Shown here piece by piece: positions 21,720 to 31,860 of a stretch of 64,000 nucleotides of DNA. The notes under the pieces are model-generated. The model did no database searches, was not told the DNA's origin, and saw only the letters and a list, made by a program, of their open reading frames with translations. The translations under genes and the position numbers were made by a program. Every line of letters begins with the position of its first letter. The stretch's first letter is position 1. Origin of the DNA: Wenzhouxiangella sediminis (GTDB lineage Bacteria; Pseudomonadota; Gammaproteobacteria; Xanthomonadales; Wenzhouxiangellaceae); NCBI RefSeq assembly GCF_003410055.1, contig NZ_QUZK01000051.1, positions 1 to 64,000 on the forward strand, given 5' to 3'.

Positions 21720-22091
21720 TCACTGACCGACGGTGAAGCTCTCTCCGCAGCCGCACTCGCCCGTGACGTTGGGGTTGCGGAATCGGAATTCGCGCACCAG
21801 GCCCTCGTGGACGAAATCGACGGTCGTGCCGGCCACCATCGGCATGGCCTTGTCGGAGACGACGATTGTCAGTCCGTCCTGCTCGAAGCTGTGGTCGGAC
21901 TCTTCGATTGCCTCGGCCAGGCCCACGTCATAGGCCCAACCCGAGCAACCGGTGCGGCGGACATCGATACGCAGTCCCAGGCCGCCCTCGCGCTCGAGGA
22001 ACCCGCGCACGCGCTCGACGGCGGCTTCGGTCAGTCGAATCCCCCGATCCGGGGCGGTTTGTGCCTGATTTTCTTGGGTTGCCGTTGCCAT
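21720..22091 (-). CDS. HesB/IscA-family iron-sulfur cluster assembly protein (ErpA/SufA-like)
   Basis: A 123-residue A-type Fe-S carrier. The three conserved cysteines are in [10 protein letters not shown] and GECGCGESF. The start at MATATQENQ was preferred over an upstream in-frame codon, giving normal family length plus a short polar extension. It is divergent from asnS across about 56 bp. The paralogue (IscA, SufA or ErpA) cannot be decided here because no isc or suf operon is adjacent. Confidence 0.92.
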   Translation of the reverse strand: MATATQENQAQTAPDRGIRLTEAAVERVRGFLEREGGLGLRIDVRRTGCSGWAYDVGLAEAIEESDHSFEQDGLTIVVSDKAMPMVAGTTVDFVHEGLVREFRFRNPNVTGECGCGESFTVGQ

Positions 22092-22147
22092 GTTGGGTAT
22101 TATTGCGGCTCGCCGTTCGCGTTTCAATGACAAGGATTCTCAACACC

Positions 22148-23548
<1,401 letters not shown>

Positions 23549-23561
23549 ACCAGGCAACCCC

Positions 23562-23641
23562 TGTCGCCCCGGACTTGATCCGGGGCCTTAGCTGACGCTG
23601 GCGCCTGCGGCTGAAAGGTCCCGGCTCAGGGCCGGGACGAC
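23562..23641. repeat. Dispersed 80-bp double-hairpin repeat, copy 2
   Basis: Same layout as the copy at 7061: the CCCCGGACTTGATCCGGGG palindrome, then a GGTCCCGGC/GCCGGGAC hairpin. It directly follows asnS and may serve as its transcript end. Confidence 0.82.
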
Positions 23642-23668
23642 GATGTGTGGGGTGGCCGTTCCAATTTC

Positions 23669-23748
23669 GTCGCCCCGGACTTGATCCGGGGCCTTTTCTG
23701 ATGCCGGCACCGGCGGTTGGAAGGTCCCGGCTCGGGGGCCGGGACGAC
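23669..23748. repeat. Dispersed 80-bp double-hairpin repeat, copy 3
   Basis: Tandem with copy 2 at a period of 107 bp. The spacers after both copies share GGGGTGGCC, so the pair looks like a local duplication. It lies between the convergent ends of asnS and the delta-60 gene. Confidence 0.82.
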
Positions 23749-23793
23749 AAGGTGCGGGGTGGCCAACTTTCGGTTGCCGGCGGGGCTCTCCAG

Positions 23794-26700
23794 TCACTGG
23801 AACCCCTGGAATCGGTCGGAGAAGATCGCGTCCTCGACGCTGTCGGACAAACCGATACCGCTGACCGGGATGACGTAGGTCCCGTTGGGATCATCGGAGC
23901 CGATCCGAACCTCGGCATCGGTCCACGTGCCTGCCGCCTCGGGGACGAAGCGCAGGGAAACGATACAGGTCTCACCGACATTCAGCGGCGGCGAGCTGGA
24001 GGTGCACGAGCCGCCGTCGAATACGAAGTGCAGATCGTCATCACCCCACAGCGTCGTGAAGCCCATCTGCAGCGGCTCATCGCCGACGCTGGTCACGGTG
24101 ATCACCACCGAGTCGCTGGACTGGCCGACCTGGACCTCACCGAAGTCGATCGAGGCCGGACTGAACTGGCCGAAGGGGCCGTCGAACTGATAGCGAACCA
24201 GGACTTCGGCACTGTTGTTCGAGGGGTCCAGATCGAATGCGGCACTGCTGACCGTGGCGCCGACACCGGTGTCCTCATGAAAGCCGGGCGTGCCGTCGAT
24301 CACCAGCACTGCCGTTTCGCCCGGCTGCAGCGACCCCACGGTCCAGAGGCCCGAGTTCGGCTCGTAGTCGCCGCTCGAGGCGAAATAATCCTGGGGGATG
24401 AACCCGCCCGACAGGGGCGTCACCTGCACGCTGACGGCATCCGCCGCGCGCGCGCCGTTGTTGACGACCTCCACGGTCATCGTCAGGGCATCGCCCATCC
24501 CCGCCCATTCGGCGTCAGCCTCGATGCTCACGGCCAGGTCGGTGAACGGATCGACCTCGGCGAAGGCCAGGTTGTTGAGCGGCTCGGGGTCTTCCGAGAA
24601 GCTGCTGGCCGAAGCCGAGCTCATGAAACCGCCCGAGCCGTTGACCAGGGCCGCAACCTCCAGCAGCGCGCCCTCGCCCACGTCGAGGCTGCCCAGCTGC
24701 CACTGGCCGGTGGCCGAGTTGTAGCTGCCGAGGCTGCTGTTGTGGCCCTGGTAGCTGTAGCCGGTGGGCAGCAGATGGGCCACCTCGACGCCATCGGCCG
24801 ATTCGGGGCCGAGGTTGTCGACCAGCACTGCGAAGGTCACCTGATCGCCCGGCAGCGCCGCGGCGGGCGAGACACTGTGAACCAGCTTGAGGTCGGAGCG
24901 GCTGCGCAGGACATCAGGGGTCAGCGTGGCCACGTTGTTGTTCAGGTTCGGATCGAACTCCGGGGCGAAGATCTGCGCCTCGATCGCATACGGTGTCTGT
25001 TGCGTCACCTGCAGCTGCAGGCGCAGCTGCGCTCCGGCGCCTGGACCGCTGCCGGCCAGGTCGTCGAGCTTCCACAGCATGTCGCCGGGCAGGAAGGTGC
25101 CCTGATCGGAGTCGTCGAAGTCGATCAGGGTGTATCCCGCCGGCAGATCGATGGTGACCGCGGGCATCCCGGCCAGGTCGGGACCGGCGTTGCCGGCCAG
25201 CACATCGACGATCACCACATCGCCCGGTTCGACCGGGTCCTGATCGATGACCAGCTTGAGCGACAGATCGGCCGTGTCCACGGCCGGCGGGATCTCGCCG
25301 TAGAGTCGCTGGATCGGGGTGACCAGGGTTGATGAACTCTGGGCGTTTCCGATCCGATACTCGATGCGCACGTAGAACTTGCCCGGCAGACCTGCAAAAC
25401 CGTCCAGGCGCCAGTCATCCCCGTCGCGGCTCATCCAGCCGCCCCCGGCGGCCGGCACGAAGTCGTCCGCGTCGCAGCAGGTCTGCGAGACCAGCACCCG
25501 GGGTGTGCCGAGCACGGCCGGCGCAGAGCCGAAACCGGTCAGCCGATCCCAGACCAGTCGCTCAGGCTGGCCCGGCGTGCCCCAGACGATGCGCTGGCGT
25601 AGCGGCAGGCCGTCGGGATTGGCGAAGCGATGCAGGTGGTCATTTATTCCCAGCAATACCCGACCATCAAGGGTCATTTGCAGGGCAGTATTATCACGGA
25701 TTAACTCAACACTACCTGCGGACCACGGCTGTACGCCCGGCCACAAGGCATTGCCGGCGTGATTCAGCAGGGCAAGATGCTTGCTCTCCTCGTTCAACAG
25801 GAAAGTTCCAGCGGCCAAATAACCAGAACCTCTCTTCTGGATCGAAATAACCCTGCTACGATCAAGCGAAGCGCCGCCTCCTTCGAAAGGACTGGCCACG
25901 GTATGGTTGCCGTTCTGATCAATCAGCGACCAACCGTACTGGTTGCCACCGAAGGAGTATTGGATTCTCCCTCCCACAACGATGTGATCGTCGATGACTA
26001 TTGATCGGCAGAGGTGCCGCCCAGCACCAATGGCAAGCGGCGGATCAAAGCTTGACCAGAGCTGTCCGCTTGGGGTGAAGCGGGCGAATATTAGTCTATC
26101 TTGGCTGGCATAACCTTCGCCACATGTGTACACCCAACCATCGTCATCCACCGCCAAACTATTGAGAGAAGCCTGCGACTCGGTCCAACTGGGTGAGAAA
26201 TTGGTATCCAGGCTGCCATCCGGGTGCAAGCGCGCCAGGTCGAGACGCGCCTGTTCGTTGACCTCAGAAAACCGCCCACCGATCAGAATCTTGCCGTCAT
26301 CGAAAATATGGATCGAATTGACAAGGGGGGAATTATCTCCTCCGACTTCCGCATTGAAACTGGTGTCCAGACTACCGTCCGGGTGCAGACGGGCCAGCCG
26401 GGAGCGTGGCGTGCCATTGACAGTTTCAAACCACCCGCCAACGAGGATGCGACCATCGCGTTGTACGGCGATAGCATTTATTGTCACGCCGTCGATCAAG
26501 GGCGCAAAGCTGCTGTCCAGGCTGCCGTTGAGATGCAGGCGCGCCAGAGATCTGCGGCTGGTGCCGTTGATATGGGTAAATACGCCCCCGACCAGAATGC
26601 GACCGTCGGCTTGCAGTGCGATTGTTTTCGGCGAGAGGAGGCCCGACGGGGCAAACTCCACCTCCGCCTGCGCTTGATCGATCCTCCCCTGAGCATCCAG

Positions 26701-27801
26701 CCGTGCCAGGCGATTCCGACCCAGGCCGGTAATCTGATTGAAGGCCCCACCGAGCAGCACTGCGCCATCGTCCTGAACCAGCACCCTGCGTACTGCAGCG
26801 TTGGGGTTGACCAGTGGGGCAAAGCCGTTGTCGACGCCGCCGTCTTCGTTCAGGCGGGCGATTCGGCTGCGCGGGCCCACGCCGCTGGTGAAATCGCCGC
26901 CGATGAGGGCGCGGCCGTCGGGCAGAAGATCCAGCGCGTAGACCGGGCCGTTCAGGCTGGGCGGCTCGTAGGCCCCATCCACGCTGCCGTCGGCGTTCAG
27001 GCGCAGGACAAAGCCATCACCGTCGACCTCGCCGGCAACCAGGATGCGGCCGTCGTCCTCGATCTGCAGGGCCTGGACCGTGCGCACACCGCTGGCCAGG
27101 CCGGCTGCCTGGAAACTGTTGTCGACGGAACCGTCCTCATTGAGCCGGTACAGGCGCCGGGCCGGAATCTGTCCGGTGATGCCGATGCTGCCGGCCACCA
27201 GCAGCTTGCCGTCGTCCTGCACCGCCAGGGCGCGAACGCTGCCGCTGAAATCCGGCGGCACGAAGCCCGTATCGAGCTGGCCGTTGTAGTTCAGCCGGGC
27301 CACGCCGGTTCGGGCCTGGCCACCGACGTTGGCGAAACTGCCACCGATGTAGATGCCGTAATTGCCGGTCATAGGGTCGGGCTTTTCGGCCAGGGCATGG
27401 ATATCGCCATCGGGATTCGAACCGGACCAGGGCGAAAGCGGCGCACCGTCGCCGTCCAGGCGCTGGATGCGGCCGTTGAAACTGCCGGCAACGACCAGAT
27501 CGGTACCGCCGGCCAGCAGGCTGACGTTCACGTCTCCACCGCTCAGGTTCGGCCCTGCGAAGAACGAGGTGTTCCGACCGGCCGCGTCGAGCATCGCCAG
27601 GCGCGAGCGCGGTGACCCGGCAATGCTGGTGAAGTTGCCGCCCACCAGGGTGCCGTAGGGCGTGCTGGTCAGGCTGTAGACCATGCCGTTGGGATTGGGC
27701 TGGTAGCCGTCGTCCTCGGTCAGCGCCAACACCGGGCCGGCCCAGGCCAGCAGCCCGGTCAGAAGCAACCCCATTACAACCTGCCATTGCTGTCTATTCA
27801 T
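23794..27801 (-). CDS. Large secreted delta-60-repeat / DUF11 / choice-of-anchor protein with IFSDRF C-terminal tail
   Basis: A 1,335-residue secreted protein. The start at MNRQQWQ has GGGAGAG 6 bp upstream and yields a signal peptide ending near VLALT. Residues about 30-800 hold many delta-60 repeats, with the recurring core DGRILVGG...RSRLARL..DGSLD, a likely beta-propeller. Residues about 880-1200 hold three DUF11-like Ig domains (VDVLAGNAGPD, FAVLVDNLGPESADG, MTVEVVNNGARAAD). Then comes a choice-of-anchor D domain (IDFGEVQVGQSS). The chain ends IFSDRFQGFQ, matching the tails of two other secreted proteins here. Likely surface-attached or released. The candidate operator at 27885 lies 84 bp upstream of the start. 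Confidence 0.88.
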   Translation of the reverse strand: MNRQQWQVVMGLLLTGLLAWAGPVLALTEDDGYQPNPNGMVYSLTSTPYGTLVGGNFTSIAGSPRSRLAMLDAAGRNTSFFAGPNLSGGDVNVSLLAGGTDLVVAGSFNGRIQRLDGDGAPLSPWSGSNPDGDIHALAEKPDPMTGNYGIYIGGSFANVGGQARTGVARLNYNGQLDTGFVPPDFSGSVRALAVQDDGKLLVAGSIGITGQIPARRLYRLNEDGSVDNSFQAAGLASGVRTVQALQIEDDGRILVAGEVDGDGFVLRLNADGSVDGAYEPPSLNGPVYALDLLPDGRALIGGDFTSGVGPRSRIARLNEDGGVDNGFAPLVNPNAAVRRVLVQDDGAVLLGGAFNQITGLGRNRLARLDAQGRIDQAQAEVEFAPSGLLSPKTIALQADGRILVGGVFTHINGTSRRSLARLHLNGSLDSSFAPLIDGVTINAIAVQRDGRILVGGWFETVNGTPRSRLARLHPDGSLDTSFNAEVGGDNSPLVNSIHIFDDGKILIGGRFSEVNEQARLDLARLHPDGSLDTNFSPSWTESQASLNSLAVDDDGWVYTCGEGYASQDRLIFARFTPSGQLWSSFDPPLAIGAGRHLCRSIVIDDHIVVGGRIQYSFGGNQYGWSLIDQNGNHTVASPFEGGGASLDRSRVISIQKRGSGYLAAGTFLLNEESKHLALLNHAGNALWPGVQPWSAGSVELIRDNTALQMTLDGRVLLGINDHLHRFANPDGLPLRQRIVWGTPGQPERLVWDRLTGFGSAPAVLGTPRVLVSQTCCDADDFVPAAGGGWMSRDGDDWRLDGFAGLPGKFYVRIEYRIGNAQSSSTLVTPIQRLYGEIPPAVDTADLSLKLVIDQDPVEPGDVVIVDVLAGNAGPDLAGMPAVTIDLPAGYTLIDFDDSDQGTFLPGDMLWKLDDLAGSGPGAGAQLRLQLQVTQQTPYAIEAQIFAPEFDPNLNNNVATLTPDVLRSRSDLKLVHSVSPAAALPGDQVTFAVLVDNLGPESADGVEVAHLLPTGYSYQGHNSSLGSYNSATGQWQLGSLDVGEGALLEVAALVNGSGGFMSSASASSFSEDPEPLNNLAFAEVDPFTDLAVSIEADAEWAGMGDALTMTVEVVNNGARAADAVSVQVTPLSGGFIPQDYFASSGDYEPNSGLWTVGSLQPGETAVLVIDGTPGFHEDTGVGATVSSAAFDLDPSNNSAEVLVRYQFDGPFGQFSPASIDFGEVQVGQSSDSVVITVTSVGDEPLQMGFTTLWGDDDLHFVFDGGSCTSSSPPLNVGETCIVSLRFVPEAAGTWTDAEVRIGSDDPNGTYVIPVSGIGLSDSVEDAIFSDRFQGFQ

Positions 27802-27884
27802 TTCCATCTCTCCCGTGCCAGCCTGGTGCTGACCTTGAACCATGAATCCCGAACGCAAACATCTCTCCGGCGGGCCGGTGCTGC

Positions 27885-27912
27885 ATGAAATCAACTTGAA
27901 AAGCGCGTGAAA
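27885..27912 (-). promoter_or_regulatory. Three-unit 11-bp direct-repeat site A (upstream of the delta-60 gene)
   Basis: On the plus strand, ATGAAA, TTGAAA and GTGAAA are each separated by 5 bp (period 11). The first two units are joined by TCAAC and the next two by AGCGC. Read toward the gene on the minus strand it is TTTCA-type. Two near-identical sites occur at 28671 and 31770. An 11-bp period is typical of OmpR/PhoB-type winged-helix binding, and such a regulator is encoded at 28851. Confidence 0.65.
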
Positions 27913-28056
27913 ATTCGTTGCTCAAGGCTCGAAGCGATCGCCGAACAGACCATCGGCCTGGAGTTCGAAAGCCCCGATCTCGGGCTGGCCGCGCCGGTCG
28001 CGGTCGAAGCCGAGCTGCCGCAGGCCAGAACGTCCAGGTTGCCGGCCGGGCTGCTG

Positions 28057-28578
28057 TTACCGGCGACATGGTGTGTTCTCCCTGGAAATGAGGATCAATC
28101 GGATGGCGGCGAAGGCCAGCAAGAGCAGGCCGAGCAGAATGCGGCCGGCATCGTGGCGCGACAGGCCGGGCTGGACCAGCGCGCGCCCGGGCCTGGATGG
28201 ATCGACATGGACGGTGATCACGGCACCGGGCAGAAAACGCCGCACGGCCTCGGCCCGGCCACCCGAGGCGCGATAGGCCGACCCGGCGAAGACCCGGCCG
28301 TCGTGAACATAGCGATAGCTGAACACCGCACGCGCGGCCAGCGGCGGCAGCCAACCCGCGCCCTGATCGAAATGCGCTTCGGTAACCTGGGCGCGCACCG
28401 GCACGGAATAGTCCGAGGGCCAATGGGACAGTTGCGGCAGGACACTCATCGCCACGAGCAAAAAGCCGCCCAGGCATGCGAGCCGCCACACGAGCAGACG
28501 GCCGGCCGGGCTGCAGCCGCGGACCATTCCCGCGCTGCCCGCGGCCGTTTCAACCCGAGTGGAGCGGGAACCCTGCAT
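28057..28578 (-). CDS. DUF3592-like membrane protein
   Basis: A 173-residue protein with two transmembrane segments (residues about 25-48 and 146-163) flanking an extracytoplasmic beta-rich domain. That domain has the family-like pattern AVFSYRYVHDGRVFAGSAYR and PGAVITVHVDPSRPGRALV. GGGAGA lies about 10 bp before the start; a second in-frame ATG 17 codons in is possible. Function unknown. The operator-like site at 28671-28698 is 93 bp upstream. The 255 bp between its stop and the delta-60 start hold site A and nothing else evident. Confidence 0.75.
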   Translation of the reverse strand: MQGSRSTRVETAAGSAGMVRGCSPAGRLLVWRLACLGGFLLVAMSVLPQLSHWPSDYSVPVRAQVTEAHFDQGAGWLPPLAARAVFSYRYVHDGRVFAGSAYRASGGRAEAVRRFLPGAVITVHVDPSRPGRALVQPGLSRHDAGRILLGLLLLAFAAIRLILISRENTPCRR

Positions 28579-28670
28579 CGTTGACGTTCTCCCGGCAAAG
28601 CGATGGACTTCGGGCCCGGCCCAGCCGGCCGAGCACTTCGGTCAGCATCTCCCGCCTGTCCTGTGCAGAC

Positions 28671-28698
28671 TTGAAATCAGCTTGAAACTTGCGTGAAA
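28671..28698 (-). promoter_or_regulatory. Three-unit 11-bp direct-repeat site B (upstream of the DUF3592 gene)
   Basis: TTGAAA, TTGAAA and GTGAAA at an exact 11-bp period, with spacers TCAGC and CTTGC. Orientation relative to the downstream minus-strand gene is the same as at sites A and C. It lies in the 272-bp divergent region before the regulator gene, so it may also affect that gene. Confidence 0.65.
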
Positions 28699-28850
28699 GC
28701 CGCTCCCTCGGGTCGAGGCATCACCCAGCGAACATGACAGCGCTGAGGTTTGATGGCAATCTGATATAAAGAAGTCCTGTCGGATTGACCATCTGTGGTG
28801 CCTGTCGCGGTCGACCAGGACCGCCCGGGCGCCTTCGTGCGGGGATACGT

Positions 28851-31748
28851 GTGAGGATCGAATTCGAGAACTTCCAGCTCGACACCGAGCAGAAGCAAGT
28901 CAGCGGGCCCGACGGCCCCGTCATTCTCCGGCCCCAGACCTTCGCCGTGCTTTGCCATCTCATCGAGCAGGCACCGGCCGTGGTCAGCCGCGACCAACTA
29001 CTCGACGCCGTGTGGGGGCACCAGGCCACCTCGGTCAGCTCGGTCGCCCAGACCATCAAGGAACTGCGCCAGGCGCTGGGCGATTCCAGCAGCGAACCGC
29101 GTCTGATTGCCACGCGCCGTCGGCTCGGCTACCAGTTCATCGCCAGCGTGCGCGCGGTTTCCGACGATGGCGAGGCGAGCGATGAGCATGACACTGCGGC
29201 CGTCATCGCCCCCCCGGTATCGGAATTGCCGGCCGATCGACTCAGCCGCTATTGGCCCTGGCCTGCGGCCGCGGCTGCCCTTGTGACCCTGCTGGTCGTC
29301 GCCCTGTGGTGGATCCAGACACCCAGCCCGGTGGGCGACCGCGGCCAGCTGCCGACCCTGGCGGTGGCCGGCATGGTCAACTCCAGCGAGGACCCGGAAC
29401 TCAACTGGATCGGACCGGCACTCGAGACCTACCTGGGACACGCCCTGGTCGAGCTGGGCGGGTTTCGCGTCCTGGCGGTCGATTCGGCCGCGGCGGCCAG
29501 CGAGTCCGGCATGGAAGGCATCGACTACCTGGTCGAGGGTCGCTACCTCAGCGCCGGGGTCGATGGCTCGCGCCTGCTGGCCAGCCTGCGCCGGCCCGGC
29601 TCGAACGAGATCCTGACCAGCCTGGAGTCGGGCCGCAGCGACTGGGATATCGCGTCGATCAGCATCGACATGGCCAACGCCATCCGCGACCGGCTCGGTT
29701 TCGCGCCGCCACCGGAAGCCGACGACGCAGCCATTCGGGCCCGGCTACCGCGCCGCCCCGCCAGCCAGCAGGCCTACTTCGCCGCAGTTCAGGCACTCGA
29801 ACGCTTCGACACGGCCGCCGCCCTGGAATCGCTCGACCGCGCCCGCGAGCACGAGCCCGACAACCCGCGTCTCGACCTGCTCAGCGCCCTGGCGCACGAA
29901 CGGCGCGGCGACCTGGCGACCGCGCGTAAGTTCAGCGAACGTGCCATGGCCGCCACCCGCCTGTGGCCGCGACGCGACCGGCTTGACATCGAGGCCACTG
30001 CAGCGATGCTGGCCTTCGACTGGCAGCGCGCCGCCGACCGCCTGCAGGCGCTGACGCAGTTCTTCCCCGACCCCGGCAGTAGCCGCCGCCTGGTCCGGGC
30101 GTTGAGCCAGTCCGGACGCTTCGACGCTGCCACCGAAGCGCTCCAGTCGCTCCGGCTCAAGCAGCCCGAGGACCCGCGACTTGCCCTGCTCGACGCCGAA
30201 CTGGCCGCACTCCAGAAGCAGCATGATCAACAGCTCGAAGCCGCACGCGAGGCCGCCGAACTGGCCACCAACCAATCCACCCCGGCGCTACTGGCCACGG
30301 CCCAGCTGTCTCAGAGCGAAGCCCTGATCGAACTGGGTGAATGGTCGGCTGCGCGCGAGCGGCTCGCCCGGCTGACCGCCGGCGACAGCGACCTGTCCGA
30401 CAGCGACCACGCCCGTGCCCTGCTGCAGCTGGCCCGACTGGAGTTTCTGCAGGGCGACCTGGAGCCGGCCCTTCAAACCGTCGATCTCGCCGAGCAGCTG
30501 TTCGAAGCCATTCCCCACCCCGTGGGCCTGGCCGAATCCGCCCTCCTTCGCGGCTCAATCCACGAACGGGCAGGTCGCCTGAACGATTCGATCGGGGCCC
30601 TGGCACAGGCCCTGACCCGCTTCGAGACCGTCGCCGACCCGCGCCGCGTGGCCCGGGCGCACGTCCAGTTCGGCAACACCCTGATGCGCGCCAACCGGCC
30701 CGACGAGGCAATCGACCACCTCCACCAGGCGGCGCGCAGCTTCCGCTCGCTGGGCGACCGCCAGGGCGAAGGCGCGGCCCTGATCAACCACGCCACCCTG
30801 CTCGCCCGTTCCGGTCGCCTGCCGGACGCCGAACCGATCTTCCAGCGCGCATTGGAAGCCTTCGAGGACGCCGGCGACCTGCGCGGACAGGCCATGGCCC
30901 TGGGCAACCTGGCCGCGATCGCCGGCGACCGCCGCGACATGACCCGTTCGATCGAGCTGGCCGAAGAGTCGTTGGGGATCTTCGAGATGCTCGGCGCCCG
31001 AACCGATATCGCCCGGGTGTCCTACAACCTGGCGCTGATCCACCGCCGCCAGGGCGAGCTGCTCAGCGCCGAGCGCCGCATCCGCCAGGCGGGCGAGGCC
31101 TTCGCCGAACAGGGTGCGGTACTGATGCAGATGCGCGCCTTGACTACCCTTGGCGCCATCCTGGTCGGCATGGGCCGCTTCGAGGAACTCGAGGCGGTCA
31201 TGCAGACCATCGAGACGCTCGACATCGAAGACCCGGCCGAGACTGCGGTGGCCCACATCGTTCGCGGCGAGCACGCATTGATCGAGGGCGACCCCGAGGG
31301 CGCCCGCAACGAATTCCAGCGCGCCCACGACCTGATGACCGGGATCAACGCCGAAAACCACATGCTGGTCACCGAAATGCACCTGGCGCGCGCCGACCTG
31401 GCGCACGGCCAGGCCGTCGCCGCCGAGCAGACCGCACGCCGCCTGGCCTTCGCCTTTGGCGAGATCCGCATGGTCAACCGCCAGATCGACACCCTGCTGC
31501 TGCTGGCCGAAGCGCTGATCGAGCAAGACCGGCACGACGACGCCGCCGGCGTGCTCGGCCAGGCCGACGAACTGCTGGTCGGCTCGCCCGATGCCGAGCA
31601 GACCCTGCGCCTCGGCCTGCTGCGCAGCCGGGTTGCCCCGCCCGAGCTGGCCCGCGAGCGCCTGGCCTGGGTCGAGGAAACCGCAAGCCGGCAGGGCTTT
31701 CTGCCGCTGATGCAGCGCGCTCGCGGACTGCTGACGAAAGTCGACTGA
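28851..31748 (+). CDS. Transmembrane winged-helix transcriptional regulator with FlgO/TolB-like and TPR domains (CadC-like)
   Basis: A one-component regulator of about 965 residues. The N terminus (about 1-97) is an OmpR/CadC-type winged helix: FENFQLDTEQKQVSGPDG, then SRDQLLDAVWG, SVAQTIKELRQALGD and RRLGYQFIA. A transmembrane helix follows at about 134-156. A domain with AVAGMVNSSEDPELNWIGPA and YLVEGRYLSAG (about 170-290) resembles the TolB-like FlgO region found in similar regulators. The rest is TPR-like repeats, probably extracytoplasmic and ligand- or protein-sensing. A GTG start at 28851 was chosen (GGGG 5-8 bp upstream, winged helix starts at once). It probably binds the three 11-bp repeat sites nearby. 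Confidence 0.87.
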   Translation: MRIEFENFQLDTEQKQVSGPDGPVILRPQTFAVLCHLIEQAPAVVSRDQLLDAVWGHQATSVSSVAQTIKELRQALGDSSSEPRLIATRRRLGYQFIASVRAVSDDGEASDEHDTAAVIAPPVSELPADRLSRYWPWPAAAAALVTLLVVALWWIQTPSPVGDRGQLPTLAVAGMVNSSEDPELNWIGPALETYLGHALVELGGFRVLAVDSAAAASESGMEGIDYLVEGRYLSAGVDGSRLLASLRRPGSNEILTSLESGRSDWDIASISIDMANAIRDRLGFAPPPEADDAAIRARLPRRPASQQAYFAAVQALERFDTAAALESLDRAREHEPDNPRLDLLSALAHERRGDLATARKFSERAMAATRLWPRRDRLDIEATAAMLAFDWQRAADRLQALTQFFPDPGSSRRLVRALSQSGRFDAATEALQSLRLKQPEDPRLALLDAELAALQKQHDQQLEAAREAAELATNQSTPALLATAQLSQSEALIELGEWSAARERLARLTAGDSDLSDSDHARALLQLARLEFLQGDLEPALQTVDLAEQLFEAIPHPVGLAESALLRGSIHERAGRLNDSIGALAQALTRFETVADPRRVARAHVQFGNTLMRANRPDEAIDHLHQAARSFRSLGDRQGEGAALINHATLLARSGRLPDAEPIFQRALEAFEDAGDLRGQAMALGNLAAIAGDRRDMTRSIELAEESLGIFEMLGARTDIARVSYNLALIHRRQGELLSAERRIRQAGEAFAEQGAVLMQMRALTTLGAILVGMGRFEELEAVMQTIETLDIEDPAETAVAHIVRGEHALIEGDPEGARNEFQRAHDLMTGINAENHMLVTEMHLARADLAHGQAVAAEQTARRLAFAFGEIRMVNRQIDTLLLLAEALIEQDRHDDAAGVLGQADELLVGSPDAEQTLRLGLLRSRVAPPELARERLAWVEETASRQGFLPLMQRARGLLTKVD

Positions 31749-31772
31749 AAGCGCGCCGACCCGGCGCGTTTT
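31748..31772 (+). terminator. Rho-independent terminator of the regulator gene
   Basis: A 10-bp stem AAAGCGCGCC/GGCGCGTTTT with a 5-base loop overlaps the stop codon. Its T-run is the first unit of repeat site C, so the terminator and the operator overlap. Confidence 0.7.
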
Positions 31773-31797
31773 CAAGCAACTTTCAAGCTGATTTCAC
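31770..31797 (+). promoter_or_regulatory. Three-unit 11-bp direct-repeat site C (upstream of the Asp-box gene)
   Basis: TTTCAA, TTTCAA and TTTCAC at an 11-bp period; the complement reads GTGAAA-TCAGC-TTGAAA-GTTGC-TTGAAA. It begins at the regulator's terminator and ends 63 bp before the next ATG. Confidence 0.65.
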
Positions 31798-31860
31798 CCT
31801 GCCGGACGCCCCACCCGGAATGATGACGACTGTTCTGTTCATCATTCCGGAGATCGCATC

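Noticed and set aside
27794-28489. Minus-strand frame overlapping the DUF3592 gene
   Set aside because: Arg/Ala/Pro-rich translation in another frame; the DUF3592 frame has signal-like helix, domain and TM pattern.
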